Positions 45,065 to 56,074 of a stretch of 64,000 bases of DNA are shown here, one piece after another. The notes beneath the pieces were generated by a model. The model worked only from the letters and a program-made list of their open reading frames with translations, made no database searches and was not told where the DNA came from. Made by a program: the position numbers and the translations under genes. The DNA is taken from the NCBI RefSeq assembly GCF_040869045.1, contig NC_090322.1, positions 272,516,662 to 272,580,661 on the forward strand. Direction: 5' to 3'. The stretch's first letter is position 1, and every line of letters begins with the position of its first letter. Source of the stretch: Eurosta solidaginis. Taxonomy: Eukaryota > Arthropoda > Insecta > Diptera > Tephritidae.

Positions 45065-45485
45065 GAAACTTCGATTGAAATTATTGCGTCTTGCCAAGAA
45101 GCTCCTCTTTGTACATACTATGTCGGTAAATCTACACCATTTTCAGATTAAAATGAGAAACCTTCAATTAAAAATCAGACTATTCAGTTTAAAATGGGGA
45201 AAATTTCAATTAAAAACTTCAACTTAAAATGAGAAAACTTCATTTAGAAACGAGAATATTCCATTTCAAAATTGGATTGTTCACTTGAAAATGAGAAAAT
45301 TTCGAGTCAAAATAAGCAAAACTCATTTAAAAATCAGATTAGGAAATTCAAAATAAGAAACCTTCATTTCAAAATAGGAAATATTCATTTGAATATAGGA
45401 ATAGTCATTTTAAAATGAGAAAACAACATTTAAAATTAAGAATCTTTAATTTAAAAATAAGAAAGTTTTGTTTTAAAATGAGAAT
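45065..45485. repeat. Degenerate ~20-bp tandem repeat in XPO7 intron
   Basis: Loose unit AAAATGAGAAAACTTCATTT repeated well over ten times with drift. Noncoding. Comparable in style to 16200-16570 but with a different core. Confidence 0.65.
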
Positions 45486-45626
45486 ATAATATCATATGTG
45501 CTTAAGTTTTAAACAAAAACAAAATACATCAAGTAGGCAACGAAAAATCAGAGTTACCTATGCGAAATATGACAGGAAACGAAAATAATAATATTATTGA
45601 TCGAGTAAAACAGAGCAGCAGTAATA

Positions 45627-45848
45627 ATGCAGTTCCAGGAAAATTGTGCTATTTGCGTTGAAAAAATTGATAGAGGAGCGATTTCGCGTATTCTACCATG
45701 TAAGCACCTATCTAACGAACACTGCATCCGTTCTGTATTGAACAGGGATGACAAAATGTGCCCAATTTGTCGCCAAGAAATACATGGTATGGTCAAATGC
45801 AGACAAGCTAAAATCTTTGTATTTGTATTTGTATTTGCATTTTATTAA
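45627..45848 (+). pseudogene. RING-finger ORF, probably degenerate or truncated by a LINE tail
   Basis: 73 codons with CAICVEKI, LPCKHLSNEHC and MCPICRQEI, the Cys/His skeleton of a RING ubiquitin-ligase domain. The ligand normally found three residues after the first His is Asn here, so one metal site looks damaged. The last 12 residues are encoded by the (ATTTGT)n tail of LINE F, so the original C-terminus is gone. An in-frame stop lies just upstream of the ATG. It is antisense in an XPO7 intron. It could be a small retrocopy or a real tiny gene. Confidence 0.55.
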
Positions 45849-46163
45849 ATTTTTCCTAACACAACAATTTGGCAAACTTATTTTATAGTGGTAGTCAGAA
45901 CGGTAACAGAGAACAAAAGCGAAAATTCAAAAATATTTCAATAACTTAGATAAACATTAGATAATTTGTAAACTAAGACATAATGGCTACAATCAATTTT
46001 ATAGAGCTTAGCCTAGGGACGCAGAACAGAAATAAGAATAATGGAGACTTTGCAATGGTAGTACAGTAATAATTATTAGGTGCTGTCCTTAGAGAAAATA
46101 GGAGGTGGCAAGAAAACGGATAGAAGATCAGTAAAGAGAGTCAGTTGAAGAAGGAGAGGTGAG

Positions 46164-46510
46164 TCAGTTATAAAACAAGATTAATTCTTTTTTGAAATGT
46201 GCATTACTTATTTGTCTTACTCTAGCTGGAAGGGAGTTCCAAAGACGGATCGAAATAACGAAGAATTGTCGTGCAGAAATTAGCATACGGTGTTTAACAT
46301 GTGCAAGAACCATTGTCCTCGTAGAAAGAAGAAATTGAAGCCTTCGATATAGGTAGTAAGCCTCCTTCGTGTAAATTATCTTATGTAAGGTAATAAGTGT
46401 TCTAACCTTTAAAAGGTTGTCAAAAGAAATGTTTAGCAACTTTTCAGAATAACACGAAACGTGATCAAGTCTATTCAGCCTGTAAACGTATCTAGCAATG
46501 TTATTATGTA
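46164..46510 (-). pseudogene. LINE F copy 1: RT C-terminus
   Basis: NNIARYVYRLNRLDHV, LLNISFDNLLKVRTLITLHK and RLWNSLPARVRQISN, followed by a stop and a 3' UTR reaching the (ATTTGT)n stretch at 45818. It completes the ORF interrupted at 56075. Confidence 0.82.
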
Positions 46511-47009
46511 TGTTTATGTATATGTTTATTAAGTCTATGATCGAAAATAATCTTACAGACTAGATACAAATGAGTAGAAAGATATAAAAACTATATAGTC
46601 AAACTTATATATGTAATTACCGTGAAAATAATAAAAAAGAAAAAAGATAACAATGAGATGAATAAATAATAAAAATAAATTACAGCCGCAAATCCAGAGA
46701 AGACTTGAACGTACTTCTCGGCAAAGAGAAATCAAGAAGGAAACTCCCTGAGAGTCTATTAAATACGGTAAGTGCGCGGAAAATCGGGTCAAACATGCAA
46801 TAGTTAGCTCTACCGACACGCAAGTAAAAGGGCAAGAAAGTACGAAGACACCTATTAGGTACATTAAAATTAACTTTAGCTAGAAGAGCTGAACAATCCA
46901 AAGAGCCAGTGATGAGATCATAAACAAACATTAGTAGATGCGCAGTTCTCCGGATTTCAAGAGACTGGAGATTGATAAGTATGCATCGCGAGTAATAGGA
47001 TGGGGTTGG

Positions 47010-49115
47010 TTAATAAATAATAGAAATTAAGCAAAATCTAATGAATTTTCTTTGAACCCTCTCTATTCTGGCAGAGTGGCCACTATAGATAGGATTCCAT
47101 ACAACTGAGGCGTATTCTAATTTTGAGCGAACTAAAGAGATAAAAAGTGCCTTCCTGGTATAGGGATCCTTAGTCTTTTGCATATCTGCGAAGGAAGGCA
47201 AGGTTTCTGTAAGCCTTCGGAAGGACATAACAGATATGACTAACGAAGGAGAAAGAGGTGTCGAAGACAACACCAAGATCAATAACTTCTTTGACAGAAG
47301 CCAGTGGAACACCTGAAATACCGTAGGGCGTGGTATGCAGGGTAGACGACTTGGAAAAAGACATTTGAAAGCATTTTTTGACATTTAAGTAGAGACTATT
47401 GGCATTACACCAAGCAACAAGATTATTTAGATCATTTTGTAAGAGCACTGCATCTGACGGGCCATTAATTCTACGAAAAATCTTAAGATCGTCTGCATAT
47501 AAAAGGAAATCAGACGAATTAAAGCAGGAACCAATGTCATTAATAAAGAGCACAAATAAAAGAGGACCAAGAATGCTACCCTGAGGTACCCCGGATGTTG
47601 CCAAGAAAGGTGGGACTTACAGTCTTCAATTTCGACGCACAAGGACCTATTTGACAAATAAGATTTTAACCATGATAGGAAAACAGAGTGAAATCCAATG
47701 CATTCCAGTTTAAATAATAAGATTTTATGAGATACTTTATCGAAAGCCTTCGTGAAATCGGTGTATACAGTATATACCTGGCAACCGTCCTGAAATGCAG
47801 AGATGCAGAAATCAGAAAACGACACTAGGTTCGTAACAGTCGAGCGACCAGCCACAAACCCATGTTGGCACGGCTCAATGACGCTTTTGATGACAAAAGT
47901 TAGCTTCTCTTTTATAATTTTCTCAAAAAGCTTCGAGCAAACTGTTAGTTTGGCGATAGGCCTATAATTAGAGACGTAATTTTTATTGCCAGCTTTAAAG
48001 ATTGGACAAATGGAACTTTTTTCCACCTATCGATAAAAGTTCCGGAAGACAGGGATAAATTGAATATATGCCGAAGAGGTATGCACAAAGATAAACTACA
48101 GAACTTCAGGACAAAGGCACAGAGGCCGTCACTGTCACATTTTAACGAGGGTTTAAGGGAGGACATAGCATTGCTGACGTCATCGCCGGAGATCACGAGG
48201 GAGCCAAAATCTAGACGATCATAGAGCCCGGATCGCGAATAAGAGTCATTCAGATCTACAGTAGCATTATCAAAGTTTGATTTAAAGAAATCAGCAAACA
48301 GCTCAACTGTTTCTAGTAGGGACTGGGAGCGTACACCATTAAAGCTCATGCAGATCGGTATATTCGTCGAACCACGTTTGGATCGGATAAAGTTCCAAAA
48401 GGCTTTAGGATTTTCTTTAAGCTCATTTTCGAGCCTACCCATATAGCGATTGTAACGGAATTTGTCAAGGACATTAAATTGACGCACACTGGTAGTGAAC
48501 TGTTCTCTGAGAAGGATATTATCTGAATCTGCCTTGAATAAGTTATTGAGTTTGTTACGCTTATTTTTCAACCTCTTAAGAGTTTTATTATACCATGGTA
48601 ATTTATGAAGCCTGGGCCCAAAACGAGGCACTATACTTTGAAATGTTTCAGTCAAATTCGATAAGAAAATATCATAACAAACCCTGACGTCATTAGAGGA
48701 AAATATGTTTTCCCAGTTAATTTCAAATAATACATTGTTCAGCTCGCCGAAATCAGTAGATCGAAAGTTGAAAGAGGAATTATCTAAAGCAGGTGACATA
48801 GGGATAGCATCAAAGTTATGTAGATGAATACCTATTGGTATATGATGCCTATCAGATAGACATACAGGAAAAGTACTCTCAGAGAGTTGATATATTAAAT
48901 TCTCGTCGACGAATATAATATCAAGTAATCGAGAGAGTATTAAATAAATTATTGATTTGAATCAAATTACAACTTAAGGTATTATCCATAAGGCTAATTT
49001 CATTAGAACGCGTGACATTGGTAGGTGTCAAAATTCCATTATATTGAAAATCTGACCAGACAATATCTGGTAGATTGAAGTCTCCAAGTATGCAGAAGTT
49101 GGCATCAGTATGAGT
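47010..49115 (-). pseudogene. LINE E endonuclease end and reverse transcriptase
   Basis: FCILGDFNLPDIVW, then a frame change at about 48930. A 284-codon stretch (48799-47945) holds the EN-RT linker (LPWYNKTLKRLKNKRNKLNN; NPKAFWNFIRSKRG). RT follows: NYRPIAKLTVCSKLFEKIIK, ACQHGF-type [67 protein letters not shown]. Three or four frame changes. Confidence 0.88.
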
Positions 49116-49125
49116 TTCGCATTAA

Positions 49126-49454
49126 TGTGGGTTTTAATTAAAACACAACCGATTTCTTAGTTATTTTAACTGTTTAATTGAATTCATTTTCTTTTTAAAA
49201 AAACTGTACATTGTAATTTATTGCAAACTTATTATTACGCGGCCATATTAGCGTACGGTCGATTCGGTGGTTACATTAAAACTAACTTAACTTAATCGCC
49301 GGTATTGTTTGAACCTGCCAACCGACGCTTCGATATTTCTTCGACCAGTAACAAGGTTACCGCTTGTCTTCATTTTCGGCACCTTTTAAGAAGGTTGCCG
49401 CGTTTGAGTATTTTACTCTCTTCTGTTAATCCTATTCTTATTACTATTCCTACA
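49126..49454 (-). repeat. 3' LTR of young Gypsy
   Basis: 329 bp, one base different from its partner, which implies a very recent insertion. Confidence 0.93.
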
Positions 49455-49520
49455 ATCGGCCATCCTGATCTATGATTCGACCTCGAATCCCGCCTTATGC
49501 CCATCTTTTCATATTTTCCG

Positions 49521-52500
49521 CTACGGTCGTGGTTCTACGCGGTCCCTCTTATCTCCTATCTTTTCGACCTCGTATCTGTCATGGCTAAGTTTGGCGACTA
49601 TTTTATATGGCCCCAGATACTTCGGCCTTAGCCTCATTGCTACCCCGAATTGTGTTCTTTTAATAGCTACGAGATCATTTATCTCGTATTTAGTCCCTTC
49701 TGTTCTCCCTTTATCAAAGGTTTTCTTGTTCTCCTCCTGTATTTTTTCTATGTTTTCCCGAGCACTCTGCCTGACTGTGTCACGCTCAATGTTCAACTCT
49801 TCCACTTCTATTTCATCTAAAATTTTCTGTAAATCTGGGTAATCCGAAGTTCGCATATCCAATCCCGTTAGGATTTTAAAGGGTGTCACCTTCGTGCTAC
49901 GAGGTGCGGTATTATTTAAAATTTGTTGCACTTTTGCGACTTGATTGTACCACTGGGTTGAGTTACTTTGACATTTCTTAGCTAACATTGGAACAACCGT
50001 CCTGTGAACGCGCTCTACCTGGCCATTTCCCCGAGGTATACCAGTAGCGATCAACAAGTGTTGAACATCTTCTTTCGCGCAGTAGTCCCTAAACGCATTT
50101 GCCGTAAACGCCGCCCCTCTATCCGTAATAATCCGTTTTGGGTTCCCAAAAATTGCTGATTGCTTTTCCAGCCTGTCTACGACTTCTTCTACCCCAGTTG
50201 ATTTCGTTGGGTACAACCATACGAATTTTGAAAAGCCATCTATAATGACTAAGATATAGTTGTATTTTTTACGAGTTTCAGTTAGTGGACCAACATGGTC
50301 TATGTGGTAAGTCCCTAACGGTTCAGAAGCTTTGTCGATTGGCGTCAACAAACCCTCCTTTTTGCCTCTCTTAGCCTCAACTATAATGCACTCTATACAC
50401 GACTTTACTACATTGTGTACCTTTTTGCTCAAATTTGGTATGTAATAACTCCTCTCAACCATCTCCTGTGTTCTTTTAGCACCAAAATGACCTTGAGTGT
50501 GTGCTAATTTTATAATTTCATCTTCCATGCTAGAATGCACGACTAATAGTTCTTTGATTGAGTCGTTGTACAAAAGGTCATTGCTTATAAAAAAGTCCTC
50601 GTACGATCCCGCTTCTAACGCTTTTCTAACTGCCCTTACCCAGCCATCCTGCATTTGCGCTTCCCTTATTCTAAACTTTAACGAGTCTTCGACTAAGAGG
50701 CAATAAACCCGACTAAGAGCGTCAACGTGCCTCATGCGCGTTCCCGACCTATGTTCCACCGTATAGTTGTACTCCTGTAAGTACATCGCCCACCTCATGA
50801 TCCTATCTGGTACGTCTTGTTTCTTAACCGTCATAGCAAAAGCATTACAATCGCTTACGATTTTAAATTGCATGTCTTTTAAGTATATGCGCCACTTCTT
50901 CAATGCGTTAATAACTGCTAAGACTTCGAGCTCAAACGCACTGTACCTTTCTTCTGCTGGTGTTGTTTTGCGGCTCATGTACTCCACCGGATGCAAAAAG
51001 CGATCCTCTGAGTCTCTTTGAAGCAGCACCGCCCCATACCCAAACTTAGACGTATCCGCGTGCAGTTCTGTTTCCGCCGAAGGGTTAAACAATTTCAATG
51101 CCGGCGCACTTACCAACGCGCGCTTAAGTCCCTGGATTGCCAACAAGTGTTCGCTCTCCAGCTTGAACTTCTCATCCTTCCGCAGTAGATCTGTGAGTGG
51201 TTTAGCGACCACCGCATAATCTTGAATGAACCGCCTGAAAAAAGAAGTTAGCCCTAAGAATCGCTGTAACTCCTTCTTCCCCACGGGTACTGGAAAATTC
51301 CTAACCGCCTTAGTTTTCTCCTCTGAAGGAAGAATCCTTCCATTTTCTACTAAAAATCCCAGGAAGCTTATTTGTTTCTTTAGCACCTGACACTTTTCCC
51401 ACCTGATATGTAATCCATTTTTGCTAGCATGTTTTAGCACCCTTTCCAATTTGTCCCTACCTTCTGCCATATCCTTAGCGGGAATGACGATATCGTCCAT
51501 GTAGATTATAACCGTTCCTTCTGCCAACATCTGCTGGAATATTGCGCGTATGTAACGACAAAACACCGCCGGAGACTTAGTTATCCCGAATGGGACATAA
51601 CAAAACTCATACTGTCCGTTTTGGGTCACGAACGACGTGTACTTCCTCGAGTTCTCGAGTTGGGTTCTACTGGAACATGGTAAAAGCCATTTTTTAAATC
51701 CAGCGTGGTGAAAATGTTCGCCCCCTCTAACCTATCCAAAGCCTCGTCTACCAACGTCATCGGAAAATTGTCTCTCGTTATCTTTTCATTCACCTTGCGG
51801 AAATCACAACAAAACCGCTTTGTCCCATTTTTTTTCGTTGTCAGTACCACTGGCGATGCGTACTCCGATACGCTGTGTTGAATGATTCCATCCTTCAACA
51901 TATTTTCTACCTGTTCATCAATATATTTTTGATCCGCATAAGACACCCGACGTGGTCGTTGAAACACCGGTTTATCGTCCGTTAAAGTCAACTTCATCTG
52001 TACAGGTGTGCTACTGGGGTTTTCAGGATTATAGCTCTTTATCAAGCCCCCGACCGATTTAGCTAAGTTATCACTCAAGTGCGATAGATCCACCTCATCC
52101 TCTTCTCCGCAGGCCTCGGTTTCAACCGCACATAGTATTTGAAACTCCTTTTTAAATTTTGTCATGTCCTGCTCGACCATTCCCGTATGACCACACGCAC
52201 CAGTAGTACCTATCGCAGATACTATTTCCAGACTGTCTTTGTTCTCGTGGACTGACATAACCGCTTCAGTACCACCACATGCACCAGCCATATCCATTTC
52301 AGATAGTGCGTGCTGACTTTCACTATACTCATCGTGGATTGGCACAACCACTCCAATACCACCATACGCACCAGCAATATCAGATACTACGCGCTGACCA
52401 TTCTTGTCGACAGACTCATCGTGGACTGGCACAACCACTCCAGTACCACCATACGCACCAGCAATATCCATCTCAGATACTACGCGCTGACTATTTTTGT

Positions 52501-52975
52501 CGAAAGACTCGTCGTGGACTGGCACAACCACTCCAGTACCACCATACGCACCGGCAGAAGCTTTCTCAGTTACTGCGTGCTCAGTATTCATTTCCACTTC
52601 TCTTTTAGGTTTTCTAAACTCCACGCTACCTTTTCTAAAGACTAGCTCCACGTCTTGCAGCACATCATTTCCAATGATTGCTGCATATGGTATGTCACGC
52701 TCCTTAACCACCTGAAACGTTACCCTCATCGACAATCCATCTACTATCATATCGGCTGTAAAGCTACCTAATGTCGTAAGCTCGCCATTGCCGATACCGT
52801 GTAATTTTTGTTTATCCCTAGTTAGCTCTATATCCCCCAACGTGAACAATGTATCGTACCTCATGATGCACGCATTACATCCTGTGTCTACTAGCGCGTT
52901 AAATTTGAACCCTTCAATAAACGCATCCACAAAAATCATTCCGCCAGTTTCCAGACTTAGCTGACCCAATTGTAT
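49521..52975 (-). pseudogene. Gypsy Pol: protease, RT, RNase H, integrase; one 8-bp tandem duplication
   Basis: First part (to 51626): protease NALVDTGCNACIM, then an expanded repeat linker, then RT fingers KRFCCDFRKVNEKITRDNFP. Second part (51629-49521): YCYVPFG-type RT palm with IIYMDDIVIPA, RNase H (ELHADTSKFGYGAVLL; VSDCNAFAMTVKKQ; HVDALSRV), integrase (HTQGHFGAKRT...CIEC; YHIDHVGPL; ITDRGAAF; NGQVERVHR) and a chromodomain-less tail (YEINDLVAIKRTQFG; LRPKYLGPYKIV). Frame is lost only at a tandem duplication of CTCGAGTT (51646-51661). Two in-frame TAA codons separate it from gag. Confidence 0.93.
52178..52590 (-). repeat. Coding tandem repeat between protease and RT
   Basis: About five copies of an 87-93 bp unit coding for GAYGGTGVVVPVHDES and a DKNxQRVVSEMDIA spacer. 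The middle three are close in sequence and the outer two diverged (GACGGTEAVMSVHE; GACGHTGMV). Open in the pol frame. Confidence 0.88.
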
Positions 52976-52990
52976 TTACTCGCTCGCTTT

Positions 52991-53914
52991 TTATTTCTTT
53001 GCCTTTTTATCTTGGCATTCGTGTGCATAATGTCCTTTCTGCTTACACTTGAAGCATGTTATACCTTTTGACCCCGACCCTGGACAATCCCTTGCTATAT
53101 GCCCTTCCTTGTCGCACTTGAAACATTTTTTATTTGAGGAGCCTTTCGCCTCCGCGGAAGCTGTACCCGAACTATTTTTATTGCCAGATGTCTGTATGCC
53201 TTTTACCTTTTCGTATACGCGAATATGCTCTTTTAATTCGCTTAATGTACGAGCCTGGTACAACATGCTCTTGTTTGCCCTAACATCTGGTATACCCTCC
53301 ACGAAGTATTCGACTATACTCCTTTCGTCTAATGAAATTTGTTTCCCTAACTCTACTAGTGCATACAAATATTCTTGAAATGTTTCTTTTGGCTGTTTCC
53401 GCCGGTTTCTTAGCGCACGGTGTACCTCGGACGCACATAGTTTTTTGCCAAACTCGTTGATAAGCGCTTGTTTTAAGCTGCACCAATCTCTTACTCCCAC
53501 TAATCCCCTAACAAACAATTTTGCCGCTCCCTTGAGCAATTGTTTCCCATATACAAATCTTTGTAAATCATTCCAACTGACCGTGTCAGCTGTATCGTCA
53601 AACTCCTCAACCCAGTGTTCAACATCATAAGTGCCGTCACCAAAAAAGAACGAAACGCTATCTTTCACGTCGCGCAACGTAAATAACACCCTTTGCGCAC
53701 GCGAGTTAGTTGCAGCTGCATCAGCGTATACCGAATTTGTCGATTCATTCCGGCTTTCAGCAGCTTCTCCTTCTTCTTCATCATCCCCCAGAATTACATG
53801 TTGCAACAAACGTAATTGCAATTCTTTTTTCCTGCCTGATACGGCTAACCCTAGCTCCCTTAACTTCTCCTCTAGCATCTCTACTGTCATCGATTTGATT
53901 GTATCCGCGTCCAT
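52991..53914 (-). CDS. Gypsy Gag: SAP-like domain, capsid, two zinc knuckles
   Basis: 307 codons, intact. Residues 8-40 (TVEMLEEKLRELGLAVSGRK then ELQLRLLQ) match a SAP motif. An acidic linker is followed by capsid (FGDGTYDVEHWVEEFDDTAD; LLKGAAKLFVRGLVGVRDW; FQEYLYALVELGKQ). Two CCHC knuckles end the protein (CFKCDKEGHIARDC and CFKCKQKGHYAHEC). It packages the RNA genome (family knowledge). The start ATG at 53914 is the first in frame. The stop is TAA at 52993-52991. Confidence 0.92.
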   Translation of the reverse strand: MDADTIKSMTVEMLEEKLRELGLAVSGRKKELQLRLLQHVILGDDEEEGEAAESRNESTNSVYADAAATNSRAQRVLFTLRDVKDSVSFFFGDGTYDVEHWVEEFDDTADTVSWNDLQRFVYGKQLLKGAAKLFVRGLVGVRDWCSLKQALINEFGKKLCASEVHRALRNRRKQPKETFQEYLYALVELGKQISLDERSIVEYFVEGIPDVRANKSMLYQARTLSELKEHIRVYEKVKGIQTSGNKNSSGTASAEAKGSSNKKCFKCDKEGHIARDCPGSGSKGITCFKCKQKGHYAHECQDKKAKK

Positions 53915-55328
53915 CTTTTCTCTTTACTACTTCTATCAATTGCAATATCACCAACTGATAACACACTATCTTTATACTGCTCTAAACTTATATTTGTTTT
54001 AAACTGAAACGCTTATGCTTCCACCTATACTTCTCATCTTCTCTAACCGTGTTGAAAATTTAAAACACTCATGCAACTGCTTAACATGTTAACACAATGC
54101 TTGTCACTTTCTCTCTTTGCTTTTACATATATGAAAATTGTCGTTTATAGACGGCAATCATAAACTGACGAACACTGTATTTCACTGCAAGTGACTTCGG
54201 ATTTTGTATTTTCTCTACGTGATCAATTCCTCTTGGTCACGAATGCATACCAGCACACATGCAACTGCTGTACATACGTATGTTTCAAACAACTTATACA
54301 CTATTAATTAAATACTTTGTTTAGAACTACATACGCTAGCAAACAAGCAAACAAACTAACTATATATGGATGTGTATACGTATCTTATATTAGAAATCCT
54401 TCTGCTACGCTGCTGCTGCTCGTCATATGTTGTTGTTGTTGGTGTTGCTCTTGCTTCGCATCTATTTTGGTTTTTATCTAGTGGCTTCGTTTAACTTTGC
54501 CGTATTTGTTTTGTCTTTTTATTCAAAGATGATCTCTTTCGTTGTTGTTGTTTTTCTTTTCTTTGTAGATATAGTATACTTTCCTTTCACTTCTCATTCG
54601 CAATTATACCAAATTTTGATTTCTGTATTTCTGTTGATTTCACTTCGTGGCCTTTACTTTAATTTCTAATTTCTTCACTTCTGCTGTTTTACTTCTAGTG
54701 CCCTCTTTTTATGTATACTGTTCACACTTTCCTCTCACTTTATTTCATTGGACCTTATACCCAATTTTAATTTCTGTATTTCTCTTGATTTCACTTCGTC
54801 TCATTTACTTTAATTTCTAATTTCTTTACTTCTGTTGTTTTATTTCTAGTGCCATCTTTTTCCCACCTCTCTGTTTTCACTTGGCTCTTTGACCTCTTGC
54901 TTATATATCTTTCTCATTTTTATATTTTTAATTTATGGTTTCATCACTCTTGCTCTTCGTTTCTTTTGCCATGTAACGAATATTTCGTCGTGTCGTGTCG
55001 GATACTGTCGCGAATTATTGCCTCGGCTTTTCGAAATAACCGGCGACTTAAACTTCTCTGCCCACGCTGGCGTTGTGCCCGTTGGAGCGTTTCTTGTGAA
55101 AGCTTGCCGGGTGATCCCTTAGTGAATGCTTACGTGCACTTTTAGTTCACCATAAATTGCCAATTTTCTCTTTTTCAAAATTCTTTTGTTTTTTGGGTAA
55201 TTTTCACCTTTTTCACCACATTTCTTACTATGCAGTATTTTACTTTGTGGCATTTTATTTGCATTTCACCGCCATCTTTAAAACCTTTCTGTAAAATTTC
55301 ATTTTTCGCACTTAGTTTTTGTCGCGAA
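53915..55328 (-). other. Gypsy 5' leader, T/C-rich on plus strand, noncoding
   Basis: About 1.4 kb between primer site and gag ATG without a credible ORF on the element's strand. Unusually long for a Gypsy leader. It contains a direct repetition of about 55 bp (TTTAATTTCTAATTTCTTYA context near 54655 and 54810). Confidence 0.6.
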
Positions 55329-55348
55329 GTCCCGGACGAGCCGCCAAT

Positions 55349-55677
55349 TGTGGGTTTTAATTAAAACACAACCGATTTCTTAGTTATTTTAACTGTTTAA
55401 TTGAATTCATTTTCTTTTTAAAAAAACTGTACATTGTAATTTATTGCAAACTTATTATTACGCGGCCATATTAGCGTACGGTCGATTCGGTGGTTACATT
55501 AAAACTAACTTAACTTAATCGCCGGTATTGTTTGAACCTGCCAACCGACGCTTCGATATTTCTTCGACCAGTAACAAGGTTACCGCTTGTCTTCATTTTC
55601 GGCACCTTTTAAGAAGGTTGCCGCCTTTGAGTATTTTACTCTCTTCTGTTAATCCTATTCTTATTACTATTCCTACA
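55349..55677 (-). repeat. 5' LTR of young Gypsy
   Basis: 329 bp. Followed on the minus strand by AT and the tRNA-Pro-like primer site. Confidence 0.93.
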
Positions 55678-56070
55678 TAAATTAACGATGTTCTCCACAT
55701 GACCATTATATAAGCAATCACCACTATTGGGCGGTATATAAGAGCAACAAATGAAAGTAGAGCCAAACGAACTGGAAACACAGACACACAGCTGATCGAG
55801 CAGCGTATCCTGATTATGTAGTTGAAACTTTAATGAATGCAGGCTTCTGTTAACTGCGGTGTTCGCGAAGTCTCTGTCTTTACGGAAAGTTAGGAATAAC
55901 TTAGGGTCAAAGTACTCTTCATCAAAGAAGTCTTCGCTGAGCCACGTTTCAACGATGACGTATACGTCGTAGTCCAAACGAGACGTAGCTAAAAGAAAGT
56001 CTTTAGATTTGGTGCGCATGCCGCCAACATTTTGAAAGTAGACTCTCAGGCAAGACTCAGGCAACATTAA
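55678..56070 (-). pseudogene. LINE E endonuclease, 5' part
   Basis: Contains YFQNVGGMRTKSKDFLLATS, VIVETWLSEDFFDEEYFD and FICCSYIPPNS. Open through to the Gypsy junction. The last residues in this frame are encoded by the LTR. Confidence 0.85.
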
Positions 56071-56074
56071 GCTT

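Larger units (their letters stand above)
49126..55677 (-). mobile_element. Young Ty3-Gypsy retrotransposon with SAP-domain Gag
   Basis: Two 329-bp LTRs (49126-49454 and 55349-55677; TGTGGG...CCTACA) that differ by a single base by eye (near 49402 against 55625). The primer site TGGCGGCTCGTCCGGGAC (55346-55329) resembles tRNA-Pro. Order on the minus strand: long leader, gag, protease, RT, RNase H, integrase. No env ORF. It is the best preserved element here, with one lesion in pol. The 4-bp flanks (TTAA left, TAAA right) nearly but do not exactly match. Confidence 0.94.

Noticed and set aside
52279..52715. Plus-strand ORFs with His/Thr repeats
   Set aside because: They are the reverse complement of the Gypsy pol repeat linker.
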